Below are positions 50,859-59,728 of a stretch of 64,000 nucleotides of DNA, piece after piece; within the stretch, counting starts at the first letter, position 1, and each line of letters starts with the position of its first letter. A program made the position numbers and the translations under genes. Where the stretch lies: NCBI GenBank assembly GCA_051439375.1, contig JBFRWB010000210.1, positions 20,766 to 84,765 of the forward strand, in the 5' to 3' direction. The notes beneath the pieces are model-generated. The model worked only from the letters and a program-made list of their open reading frames with translations. It was not told where the DNA came from and ran no database searches. The DNA comes from JBGTGT01 sp051439375 (lineage in GTDB: Bacteria; Cyanobacteriota; Cyanobacteriia; Cyanobacteriales; Microcystaceae).

Positions 50859-52844
50859 ATGAATCTTAGAGAAAAATTACAATCTCCTATCGTTACATTT
50901 CTGTTAATCATAGCAGGGGGATTTTTCTTAGTTTCGCTTTTCTCTAATCGTTCTTCTAATCAGATATCTCCCCGTCCTTACAGTGAATTTTTGCAGCAAA
51001 TCGAGGAAAATAACATAGCAAGAGTCATTTTAGGCAGCCGTTTTGTGTTATATCGACCTAAAAGTACTATTTCTGATGAACAACAATCTGCTTGCGTTTA
51101 TCTCACCCTATCTCAGCCCACCCCACCTCCTAGTTTAGATGGTGGTAACAATCCCTTTCATTCTGCACCCTCTGATTTATCTCAAAATCCCTTATCCCTA
51201 GACACTTCTTCCCTTTATCCTCCCTCTGAAGTCTGCTTTTTAGCGACTGTCCCCATCAATGATCCTCAATTAGTGGAACGATTACAGGCCCAAGGGATTG
51301 TTTTTGAAGCCCCTCAGTCTAAAAGTAATTGGTTGCAAACCGTTCTTGCATGGGTTGTTCCTCCCTTAATTTTGGTCTTAGCGATGCAATTCCTGCTTTA
51401 TCGGGGAGAAGATCGCCGTTCCTTGTCTTTTGGTAAGAATAAAGCGAAAATCTATGTGGAAGGGGAAACCGAAAAGATTACCTTTGCCAATGTGGCCGGG
51501 GCTGATGAGGCGAAAACGGAATTGCAGGAGATTGTCGAATTTTTACAGCATCCCGAACGATTTAGTCAGATTGGGGCAAAAATTCCCAAGGGAGTCCTCT
51601 TAGTGGGGCCACCGGGGACAGGTAAAACCCTCTTAGCCAAAGCCGTCGCAGGGGAAGCAGGGGTAACGTTTTTTAGTATCTCCGCCTCGGAATTTGTAGA
51701 GTTGTTTGTAGGAACGGGTGCTGCTAGAGTACGGGATCTGTTTGAACAAGCGAAGAAGAAAGCTCCTTGTATTATTTTTATCGATGAATTGGATGCGATT
51801 GGGAAATCTCGTAGTAGTGGCAGTTTTCAGAGTGGTAGTAACGATGAACGAGAACAAACCCTCAATCAGTTATTAACAGAAATGGATGGCTTTAATGCAG
51901 GAAATGCTACAGTTATTGTTTTAGCGGCGACGAATCGTCCTGAAACCTTAGATTCTGCCCTCTTACGCCCCGGCCGCTTTGATAGACAGGTATTGGTTGA
52001 TCGCCCCGACTTACAAGGACGAATGGCAATTTTAGAAATTTACAGTAAAAAAGTCAAATTAAATGAAGATGTGGATTTAAAAGCCATTGCTACCCAAACC
52101 CCCGGTTTTGCAGGTGCAGAATTAGCGAATCTGGTTAATGAAGCTGCCCTCTTAGCAGCGAGAAATCAACGGGAGGAAATTACCCAAAGCGACTTTAAAG
52201 AAGCAGTAGAGCGAGTTATTGCTGGTTTAGAGAAGAAAAGTAAGGTTTTATCTGATAAAGAGAAGAAAGTGGTCGCTTATCACGAAGTTGGCCACGCATT
52301 AGTGGGTGCAGTGATGCCCGGAGGGGGTAAAGTCTCCAAGATTTCGATTGTTCCTAGAGGGTTATCTGCCTTGGGTTATACGTTGAAAATGCCCACAGAA
52401 GACCGCTTTTTAATGACAGATGAGGAATTTCGTCAGCAAATCGCCATGTTATTAGGGGGAAGGGCAGCAGAAGAGATTATTTTTGGTAATGTTACCAATG
52501 GGGCGTCTGATGACTTGCAACGGGCGACGAATATTGCAGAGTCAATGGTAACGACTTATGGAATGAGTAAGGTATTGGGTCCTCTTGCCTATGATAAGAC
52601 CCAAGGGGCTAACTTTTTAGGGAATAATGGGGGAAATGCCCGTCGTTTAGTCAGTGAGGATACGGCAAAAGCCATCGACGAGGAGGTTAAACAAATTGTT
52701 GAAAGTGAACATCAAACGGCATTAAGTATTCTTCAGCAAAATCGGGAGTTACTCGAAAAGATTACCAAAAATTTGTTAGAAAATGAGGTGATTGAGGGGG
52801 AAGAATTAGAATACTGGTTAAATCAGGTAGCCGTTAAAAGTTAA
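50859..52844 (+). CDS. ftsH: ATP-dependent zinc metalloprotease FtsH
   Basis: The 661-residue membrane protease degrades damaged membrane proteins, including photosystem II D1 in cyanobacteria. It has membrane segments at about 11-27 and 163-180, an AAA+ domain with Walker A GPPGTGKT (about residue 250) and Walker B CIIFIDELDAIGKSR, the second region of homology (ATNRPETLDSALLRPGRFDRQV, in part), and zinc site H475EVGH479. The lumenal/periplasmic loop is longer than usual, with a Pro/Ser-rich insert between Cys79 and Cys126 that could form a disulfide. Which of the four cyanobacterial FtsH types it is was not settled. Confidence 0.96.
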   Translation: MNLREKLQSPIVTFLLIIAGGFFLVSLFSNRSSNQISPRPYSEFLQQIEENNIARVILGSRFVLYRPKSTISDEQQSACVYLTLSQPTPPPSLDGGNNPFHSAPSDLSQNPLSLDTSSLYPPSEVCFLATVPINDPQLVERLQAQGIVFEAPQSKSNWLQTVLAWVVPPLILVLAMQFLLYRGEDRRSLSFGKNKAKIYVEGETEKITFANVAGADEAKTELQEIVEFLQHPERFSQIGAKIPKGVLLVGPPGTGKTLLAKAVAGEAGVTFFSISASEFVELFVGTGAARVRDLFEQAKKKAPCIIFIDELDAIGKSRSSGSFQSGSNDEREQTLNQLLTEMDGFNAGNATVIVLAATNRPETLDSALLRPGRFDRQVLVDRPDLQGRMAILEIYSKKVKLNEDVDLKAIATQTPGFAGAELANLVNEAALLAARNQREEITQSDFKEAVERVIAGLEKKSKVLSDKEKKVVAYHEVGHALVGAVMPGGGKVSKISIVPRGLSALGYTLKMPTEDRFLMTDEEFRQQIAMLLGGRAAEEIIFGNVTNGASDDLQRATNIAESMVTTYGMSKVLGPLAYDKTQGANFLGNNGGNARRLVSEDTAKAIDEEVKQIVESEHQTALSILQQNRELLEKITKNLLENEVIEGEELEYWLNQVAVKS

Positions 52845-52911
52845 CTTTATACTAGGGTGTGTTCCCTGAAATGATTTTAACTGTACCAACTCTCTTAATA
52901 TTATTTATCAT

Positions 52912-54378
52912 ATGCTCTCTCACTTGATAATCCCTAATTCTGTGCCTAACCTCAAGCCAAAATCCGCTTTTTTAGGAGTCATACTGATGACTACGATCAT
53001 TCTCTGGGGGTTAGTCGCTAACCCTCAAGATCAAGCATTGGTGAATGAAATTAAAGCAATTGGCTCAGTGACGACACAAGAGCAGATGATTCCCCCTGAA
53101 GAACTGCGATTATTAGTAAAACCCCTAACCCAACCAGAATTGGAAAAAGAATCTCAAGGATGGTTACTGTTACTCAAAGATAAGGTGGCTCAAATTAGTC
53201 AAAAAGAAATTGCCGTTAAACGCCAGACTAACAAGACAGAAGACACAGCAGAAGTGACAGAAGATCAACCACCAGCAGAAAATAAAACACAGTTAATTAC
53301 GAGTATTACTGAACTTCAAAGTCAAAAAGCAGGATTAATTGAAAGATTAGAAATTGTACTCGATGAATTAGAGTTAAAAGGAGGACAAACAGAAATTTAT
53401 CGCCAGTATATTCAAGCTGTTAGTGGTGTGGAAATAAATATTACTGATACGAATGGCTTGTGGGTAAGAATAGTGACTTGGCTAACTTCTCCAGAAGGTG
53501 GGTTAAAATTTGGCTTCAGCATCATAAAATTACTCGGAACGCTGCTTTTTTTTGGTTTAGTAGGACAGGTTATCAATCGCTTTTTTGAAGTCACCCACAA
53601 AAAATATATTGCTAATCAACTAGATAATCAAATTGAACCCATTTTTCGTAGAGTAACCCACTTAATGATCTGGTTAATTGTGGCAATTGTCACGTTAAGT
53701 AGTATCGGTTTTGATGTCACTGCCATTATTACCAGTCTAGGAATTGGGGGATTAGCTTTTGCGTTGGCTGCTCAAGATACGGTTGCCAATCTGTTCGGTG
53801 GCGTGACCCTTTTATTGCAAAGAACGATTCAAGTAGGTGATAGAATTGAAATTGAGGGTGTCAGAGCAAGAGTGGTAGAAATTGGTTTAAGAATTACGAT
53901 TCTTAAAGAATTGGACTATGATTATTTAATTTTTGTCCCTAATTCTAAGTTTGCTAATAATGTAGTCAGTAATATTGATTCACGCCCCAATTACGCTAAT
54001 TATGTATTCCTCAATTTGTCTTATGATATGTCAGTTGAAAAAATTGAATTAGCTTTGGCGTTAATTAAAGAAATTGCAGCTAAGAACCCATTTGTCACAG
54101 GTGCAAGACCCACCCTTAATAAGATAAGTGATTATGCTTTTGAAATTAAGTTTGTCTATTGGATTGAGAAATGGCAACCCGATGAAAAGGAACTCTTTCC
54201 TAATGATTTATGGAAAATGTACACGGTGAAAAGTCAAGTTAACTTGGCCGTTATACAGGAATTTGAAAAACATAATATACAGCTTACCCTTCCGACGGAG
54301 ATTAAACTTGATCCTAAGGAATCCAGAGACAGTACAGTCTTCAATTATGTTAAAAAAATTGAGCAAGACTCTCAATAA
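52912..54378 (+). CDS. Mechanosensitive ion channel, MscS family
   Basis: The 488-residue protein has an N-terminal membrane segment (about 22-40), a coiled-coil-rich extracytoplasmic region (about 60-165) and membrane helices at about 195-285. The MscS pore helix region follows, with SSIGFDVTAIITSLGIGGLA and FALAAQDTVANLFGG, then a beta domain (VGDRIEIEGVRARVVEIGLR, in part). It should open under membrane tension to release osmolytes. A start at 52912 or the next Met (residue 26) are both possible. Confidence 0.9.
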   Translation: MLSHLIIPNSVPNLKPKSAFLGVILMTTIILWGLVANPQDQALVNEIKAIGSVTTQEQMIPPEELRLLVKPLTQPELEKESQGWLLLLKDKVAQISQKEIAVKRQTNKTEDTAEVTEDQPPAENKTQLITSITELQSQKAGLIERLEIVLDELELKGGQTEIYRQYIQAVSGVEINITDTNGLWVRIVTWLTSPEGGLKFGFSIIKLLGTLLFFGLVGQVINRFFEVTHKKYIANQLDNQIEPIFRRVTHLMIWLIVAIVTLSSIGFDVTAIITSLGIGGLAFALAAQDTVANLFGGVTLLLQRTIQVGDRIEIEGVRARVVEIGLRITILKELDYDYLIFVPNSKFANNVVSNIDSRPNYANYVFLNLSYDMSVEKIELALALIKEIAAKNPFVTGARPTLNKISDYAFEIKFVYWIEKWQPDEKELFPNDLWKMYTVKSQVNLAVIQEFEKHNIQLTLPTEIKLDPKESRDSTVFNYVKKIEQDSQ

Positions 54379-54615
54379 TATTGAGTCCTCTTTGTGAGAT
54401 TTCCTAAACTTAAACTTAACCTCATGTCTGGCAAAATCGAGTTAAACTGGGAAAAGGCAGTAAGTCATTATACTTAGAGCTTTGATAAGGCACAATAGCT
54501 CTTTGAGGTAATGCAATCGCCTCTTGAGAGTGGAGAAAATACTGCATAGTGAACAGTTAATAGTTATCAGCCACCAACAACTCAGCATTTGATATCCGAT
54601 ATCTAAAGCCTAATT

Positions 54616-57357
54616 ATGCTAAAACCAACTAAACCCGCTACCGATCCAGCCTATGATATTCTACGCTCCGAATATCAACCCCTATCTGCTATTTTTGGCC
54701 CTGAAACTGTTGCGGTTATTGGCGCAACCGAAAAAGAAGGAAGCGTCGGACGTACCCTAATGTGGAATCTCGTTAGTAGCCCTTTTGGAGGAATGGTATT
54801 TCCTATTAATCCAAAACGGCGCAGTGTTTTAGGGATTCGAGCTTATCCTGATATTTACTCCGTTCCTGAACCTGTAGATTTAGCAATCATCGCCACACCT
54901 GCACCTACCATTCCCAAACTGATTGATGATTGTGTGGAAACGGGGGTTAAAGGAGTAATTATTATTTCTGCTGGATTTAAAGAGATTGGGGAGGAAGGAA
55001 GAGCCTTAGAACAACAAATTATCGCTAAAGCGCAAGGAAAATTACGCATTATTGGGCCTAATTGTTTAGGCGTTATGAATCCTCGTAGTGGACTTAACGC
55101 TACCTTTGCTAATTCTATGGCTAGACCGGGAAATGTAGGCTTTATCAGTCAAAGTGGAGCAATTTGCACCGCCGTTCTCGATTGGAGTTACCCTGAGAAT
55201 GTTGGATTTAGTTCTTTTATCTCCATCGGCTCAATGTTAGATGTAGATTGGGGGGATTTAATCTATTATTTAGGGGATGATCCCCATACTAAGAGTATTG
55301 TTATTTATATGGAGTCTATTGGCAATGCTGCTTCATTTCTCTCCGCCGCACGGGAAGTTGCTTTGACTAAGCCTATTATTGTGATTAAAGCAGGGGAAAC
55401 AGAGGCCGCTGCTAAAGCTGCAACCTCTCATACTGGGGCATTAGCAGGGAGTAAAGCAGTCTTAGAAGCAGCATTTCGACGCTGTGGTGTTTTAAAAGTA
55501 GAAAGAATCTCAGAATTATTTGATTTAGCCGAAGTAATGGCAAAACAGCCTTCTCTTCCCCAAGGATCTCGTCTTACCCTCATTACCAATGCAGGGGGGC
55601 CAGGGGTTCTTGCAACCGACGCTTTAGTATCAACAGGGGGGGATTTGGCAGAAATTTCCAATAAAACTATCAATGAACTGAATGAATTCCTCCCTCTTCA
55701 TTGGAGTCATAGCAATCCCATTGATATCCTAGGGGATGCTGACCCTGATCGCTATAGCAAAACCCTTGCCACTGCGGTAGAAGATCCCAATAGTGATGGA
55801 CTTTTGGTCATTTTAACCCCTCAAGCAATGACAAATCCAACAAAAACCGCCGAAGAATTATGTAAATATGCGAAAAATATTAATAAACCTATCTTAGCCA
55901 GTTGGATGGGGGGAGACGAAGTCACAGCAGGAGAATTAATCTTAAACCGTCATCATATTCCTACCTATCGTTATCCTGACGCAGCAGCACGTTTGTTTAA
56001 TAAACTATGGAAATATGAGTACAATCTGCAAGGTATTTATGAAACCCCTAGTTTAGCAGCAGAAGAAGATAGCCTGCCAAATCGAGAGCGAGTTAAAGAG
56101 ATTATTGACAATGCCCATTCTTATAAACGGGTACTTTTAACCGAATTAGAATCCAAACAGGTATTAGAAGCCTATAATATTCCTATTGTGCAAACCACCA
56201 TTGCTGAAACAGAAGAAGAAGCGATCGCTTTAGCGGAGAAAATTGGCTATCCTGTGGTGTTAAAACTGCTCTCAGAGACAATTACCCATAAAACCGATGT
56301 TGGAGGAGTACAACTCAATTTATTAAGCGGTGAAGACGTAAAATGGGCGTATCATGCGATTAGAGATGCAGTGGAAGCTGAACATTTTGGTGGGGTGACG
56401 GTTCAACCCATGTTAGACTTGCACAATTCCTATGAACTCATTCTGGGTAGTAGTATTGATCCTCAATTTGGCCCCGTTCTCTTATTTGGTAGTGGGGGAC
56501 AATTGGTAGAAGTGTTCAAAGATCAAGCGATCGCACTTCCACCCCTTAATACTACTCTTGCCCGTCGTTTAATGGAGCAAACCCATATTTATCAAGCTTT
56601 AAAAGGGGTAAGAGGGCGTAGCTCTGTTGATTTAGATGCTTTAGAACATATCTTGGTTAAATTTAGTCAATTAGTCGTAGAACAACCGTGGATTGAAGAA
56701 ATTGATATTAACCCTCTGTTAGCATCTGAAAACCGTTTAATTGCCTTAGACGCAAGAATTGTGCTTCATCCATGTGAAACGGAGGTTCAATCTTTACCAA
56801 AACCTGCCATTCGTCCCTATCCTCACCAATACACCGAACGAAGCCAATTAGCCGATGGGAGTCCCGTTAAAATTCGTCCTATTCGTCCCGAAGATGAACC
56901 CCTAATGGTCAAGTTCTACCATACTTTGTCAGAAGAGAGCGTTTATTTCCGATATTTTCATCTAATGAATCTTAACCGTTTAACCGCTCACGAACGCTTA
57001 ACCCGTCTCTGTTTTATCGATTATGATCGGGAAATGGCCTTAGTAGCAGTGCAGCGACATCCAGAGACAAAAGAAGCAGAAATTATTGCGGTAGGACGCT
57101 TAAGTAAAGTTCACGGGGTCAATGAAGCAGAATTTGCTATGTTAGTCAGTGATCCCTTCCAAAATAAAGGATTAGGGACACAATTATTGCAACGACTAAT
57201 ACAAGTGGGTAAGGATGAAAACTTGGAACGAATTACGGCTGAAATTCTTTTAGAAAATCGTCCCATGCAGCGTGTTTGTGAAAAAGTTGGCTTCCATCTC
57301 ACCCGACATCCTGATTTAGTTAAAGCGGAATTTAGCCTCAAAAGTACAAAGCTTTGA
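54616..57357 (+). CDS. Acyl-CoA synthetase (NDP-forming)-like + GNAT acetyltransferase fusion (Pat-type)
   Basis: The 913-residue protein resembles protein lysine acetyltransferase Pat/PatZ. Domains in order: CoA-binding (about 28-130, FGPETVAVIGATEKEGSVGR); succinyl-CoA-synthetase-like (about 150-310, GFISQSGAICTAVLDW); a linker; ATP-grasp (about 505-715, YPVVLKLLSETITHKTDVGG); and GNAT (about 765-905, FQNKGLGTQLLQRL). The His272 in TSHTGALAGS, equivalent to the phosphorylated His of ADP-forming acetyl-CoA synthetases, is present, while classical Pat proteins often lack it. It may control central metabolism by acetylation or make acetate and ATP. Confidence 0.9.
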   Translation: MLKPTKPATDPAYDILRSEYQPLSAIFGPETVAVIGATEKEGSVGRTLMWNLVSSPFGGMVFPINPKRRSVLGIRAYPDIYSVPEPVDLAIIATPAPTIPKLIDDCVETGVKGVIIISAGFKEIGEEGRALEQQIIAKAQGKLRIIGPNCLGVMNPRSGLNATFANSMARPGNVGFISQSGAICTAVLDWSYPENVGFSSFISIGSMLDVDWGDLIYYLGDDPHTKSIVIYMESIGNAASFLSAAREVALTKPIIVIKAGETEAAAKAATSHTGALAGSKAVLEAAFRRCGVLKVERISELFDLAEVMAKQPSLPQGSRLTLITNAGGPGVLATDALVSTGGDLAEISNKTINELNEFLPLHWSHSNPIDILGDADPDRYSKTLATAVEDPNSDGLLVILTPQAMTNPTKTAEELCKYAKNINKPILASWMGGDEVTAGELILNRHHIPTYRYPDAAARLFNKLWKYEYNLQGIYETPSLAAEEDSLPNRERVKEIIDNAHSYKRVLLTELESKQVLEAYNIPIVQTTIAETEEEAIALAEKIGYPVVLKLLSETITHKTDVGGVQLNLLSGEDVKWAYHAIRDAVEAEHFGGVTVQPMLDLHNSYELILGSSIDPQFGPVLLFGSGGQLVEVFKDQAIALPPLNTTLARRLMEQTHIYQALKGVRGRSSVDLDALEHILVKFSQLVVEQPWIEEIDINPLLASENRLIALDARIVLHPCETEVQSLPKPAIRPYPHQYTERSQLADGSPVKIRPIRPEDEPLMVKFYHTLSEESVYFRYFHLMNLNRLTAHERLTRLCFIDYDREMALVAVQRHPETKEAEIIAVGRLSKVHGVNEAEFAMLVSDPFQNKGLGTQLLQRLIQVGKDENLERITAEILLENRPMQRVCEKVGFHLTRHPDLVKAEFSLKSTKL

Positions 57358-57773
57358 ATGAACTACCCCAACTTTTGAGACGTAAAACTTACGAGTTGTA
57401 GGATGGGTTAGGCACAAGGACAATTTCTAGGAAAACCTGATCACTTTTGATTTGTGCTGTAAACCATCACAGGGTATTTATATATTTTGATAGAGTCTTT
57501 ACCGCAATATTAGGAGAACCTTATTTCCTGAAAATTAGTTACAAAAACTCCATTATAATAGCTTTTAAGGTATTTCCATCATAAATTTTGTAGTATTGGG
57601 TTGTCAAGCCTATTCTTCCGTTAATTGGGTGGATCTAAATCGCATAATTTTGCTCTTTTTTCAGCGATTATGGCTAAATTTGCAAGTAATTATAAATTAG
57701 CGATACAAATATCTTTTATATTTTTAGATAGGTTTTGTTAATATTTTAGGCGATCGCTTTTAGGAAACGCTTG
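57358..57773. other. 416-bp region between convergent genes
   Basis: This is AT-rich and has no supported gene. It holds a partial relative of the dispersed hairpin element (TTGTAGGATGGGTTAGGC, near 57396-57413, with no complementary right arm) and a HIP1-like GGCGATCGC near 57748. No RNA gene was recognised. Confidence 0.5.
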
Positions 57774-58250
57774 TTAAGCATCACTTAAATTGTTATAAAA
57801 TAATTCAATTTCTTTGATTATCAAGGGATAAGAATCAACAATTTGATGAGCTATGATTAAAACCTTTTCATCATCTAATTGAAAAGAGTAAGCACTTCTC
57901 ACCACATGACGAAACCGCCGCAACTCATCTAAAATTAACCTTGTGTCTTCTGTAATAACTGCTTTTCTTACATTCAGGATATTAACAGTCATTTGGTCTA
58001 ATAAATCTCGATGCCATTTATCACCTGTCGGATAACTATGATCAATATCCTTGGCGATGACTTCAAAGATACGCTCAATTCCAGTATAAATACCATGCAA
58101 ATTAAGCGCAATTGAATTAATTAAGGCGTTTTGATAGATGATATCTGATTGATGAGAGAATTCTCTTAAAAATATTTCTAACTGTTGTATAGCTTGACAA
58201 ATTTTATGAATTTCTTGATTGATTCTCTCTTGAATTGATAAGTTAGTCAT
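57774..58250 (-). CDS. HEPN-domain protein (HepT-like, MNT partner)
   Basis: The 158-residue helical protein is of the kind encoded with MNT nucleotidyltransferases. The HEPN core motif region reads RRFRHVVRSAYSF (111-123). The usual Rx4HxY is seen as R114-x4-S119-x-Y121, so the catalytic His is replaced by Ser. It may therefore be a non-ribonuclease HEPN or a structural partner. It overlaps the MNT gene by 4 bases (ATGA), a typical toxin-antitoxin arrangement. It is the last gene of the 58-64 kb minus-strand unit. Confidence 0.8.
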   Translation of the reverse strand: MTNLSIQERINQEIHKICQAIQQLEIFLREFSHQSDIIYQNALINSIALNLHGIYTGIERIFEVIAKDIDHSYPTGDKWHRDLLDQMTVNILNVRKAVITEDTRLILDELRRFRHVVRSAYSFQLDDEKVLIIAHQIVDSYPLIIKEIELFYNNLSDA

Positions 58251-58621
58251 AGTTTAATTCCTTTATCAATTGCTTGTAATATATAATAATGAGCATTTTG
58301 AATCTCTACCAAATCTACCTCAAAATTATGTCCCTTGTCCAACTCTGCTAGGGCTTTAAAATAATCTTTTTCAGGTAAATCCCAAACGGCTAAATCAATA
58401 TCAGAATGAGTCGTCATTTCTTCATAATTTAACAATGAACCAAACAAAACTACTTTTGTTACCCCATACTTTGCTTTGAGCAAGGCAGCACATTGTCGAG
58501 CTATTTTCAAGCCTTCTTGTTGTCGTTGTTTCATTGCTAATAAAAATTGTTCACGGTTTGCCCTCGCTGCTAAAACTTTAGCAATTATTTCTTGTTTTCG
58601 TTCATTGGTTAACGGTTTCAT
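58247..58621 (-). CDS. MNT-type minimal nucleotidyltransferase
   Basis: The 124-residue protein has the nucleotidyltransferase signature: VVLFGSLLNYEEM with Gly61-Ser62, then HSDIDLAVW with Asp74 and Asp76, and a third acidic residue Asp103 (EVDLVE). Such MntA antitoxins AMPylate the HEPN toxin in known pairs. An N-terminal helical stretch (about 8-45) precedes the catalytic core. Its ATG follows the transglycosylase-like gene by 59 bases and its end overlaps the HEPN gene by 4. Confidence 0.88.
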   Translation of the reverse strand: MKPLTNERKQEIIAKVLAARANREQFLLAMKQRQQEGLKIARQCAALLKAKYGVTKVVLFGSLLNYEEMTTHSDIDLAVWDLPEKDYFKALAELDKGHNFEVDLVEIQNAHYYILQAIDKGIKL

Positions 58622-58680
58622 GTTGATGTTTAATATGCAATTGAAGTCAATTTTATATCTTTAAGGTTTTGTGATTGCTA

Positions 58681-59724
58681 CTATTCTACCTGATCGGTTT
58701 TTTGGCGAAGAATTTCAGCAATTAAGGGACGATACATAGTATTATCTAGGTGAGTTTGATACCATTTCTGATAACTTTCTAAATCAGGTAAATGTTCTTC
58801 AATTTGTCGAACTTCTTCTAATAAAACCCACAAGTTATGTGTCGCACGGTTGACAAAACCATGTTTCTTATTAGCTTGTAATCCTTCAAGTCCATATTGT
58901 TGACAAGCAGGACATTGACAATTTTTAAGTTTTTCTTTTTCTAAATCACTTACTTTTCTACCTCGCCAATTTCCTAAGTCTGCGACAATGCGATCGCCTG
59001 TTCCGGGGAGTTGAATTAATCCTCTCGCAGCACGATTTCGCCATCCACAAGAATCACAGGAATCTATCCCGAATAATTCTGCAAGATGTAACGTTGCAGT
59101 TCCTCCAATTCCAAAAACATGAAGTTGATGATCTTGGAATTCTTGTCTAACGTGCTGAAGACTTTCTAAAATCATTTTATGAGGTCTTGCTTTAGACGCT
59201 TTTAAGAGGTTAGGGACAATTCCACCTAATGCGATATGTGTTTTTTTCAGTAGTTTGGGGTGACTTTTAATCTGGTCGATATAATCTTCGAGTAAGTTAC
59301 TAATATGAATAACAGGAAAATATTTTCTTCTGTGTTGATAATGAATATTCATCTCCATTGTTCTAGTAAAACAAATTTCTTGTTCTTCATGAGACATTTT
59401 AGGGGTCGGAATAAAGTCTTGAGGAATGGGATACCAATCAGGTTTCGCTTTTTTGACAAATTCTTGATAGTCTTTGACAGAGTTTTCTAGCTCTTTTTTA
59501 AAGAAGTAAAATGCACCATTATCAAGATAAATTTTGATATTCTTAGGAATTTCTAATAGTTCATGGAGTCCTTTTTCCATTGCTAATTGTCGTTTTTTAC
59601 GATTTTTATGAAAATCGGCATAGGAAACCATTACCGCTTTAAGATTGGGTAAGTAATAGGGTGAGTCTGGTTTCCATACTTTAGGATCTAGACTACCTAA
59701 ATTAATTCCTGCTACAATTTCCAA
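58681..59724 (-). CDS. tRNA-guanine transglycosylase-like protein (DpdA-like base-exchange enzyme)
   Basis: The 347-residue TIM-barrel enzyme keeps TGT landmarks: Asp68 in YLDNGAF (like the DSGGF motif), GGIVPN (167-172), FGIGG (204-208), Asp224 in DSCDSCGWRNRAARG at the place of the nucleophile, and the zinc site C269-x-C271-x2-C274 plus His296 (RATHNLWVLLEE). It is shorter than housekeeping Tgt and has none of the tRNA-specific PUA domains. Its position beside HerA, NurA and a DUF6884 gene suggests that DNA, not tRNA, is the substrate, as for DpdA, which inserts 7-deazaguanine into DNA. The target is inferred, not shown. Confidence 0.78.
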   Translation of the reverse strand: MEIVAGINLGSLDPKVWKPDSPYYLPNLKAVMVSYADFHKNRKKRQLAMEKGLHELLEIPKNIKIYLDNGAFYFFKKELENSVKDYQEFVKKAKPDWYPIPQDFIPTPKMSHEEQEICFTRTMEMNIHYQHRRKYFPVIHISNLLEDYIDQIKSHPKLLKKTHIALGGIVPNLLKASKARPHKMILESLQHVRQEFQDHQLHVFGIGGTATLHLAELFGIDSCDSCGWRNRAARGLIQLPGTGDRIVADLGNWRGRKVSDLEKEKLKNCQCPACQQYGLEGLQANKKHGFVNRATHNLWVLLEEVRQIEEHLPDLESYQKWYQTHLDNTMYRPLIAEILRQKTDQVE

Positions 59725-59728
59725 TGTT

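Noticed and set aside
51633..51857. Minus-strand frame inside ftsH
   Set aside because: It is antisense to the conserved AAA+ core; codon pattern follows ftsH.
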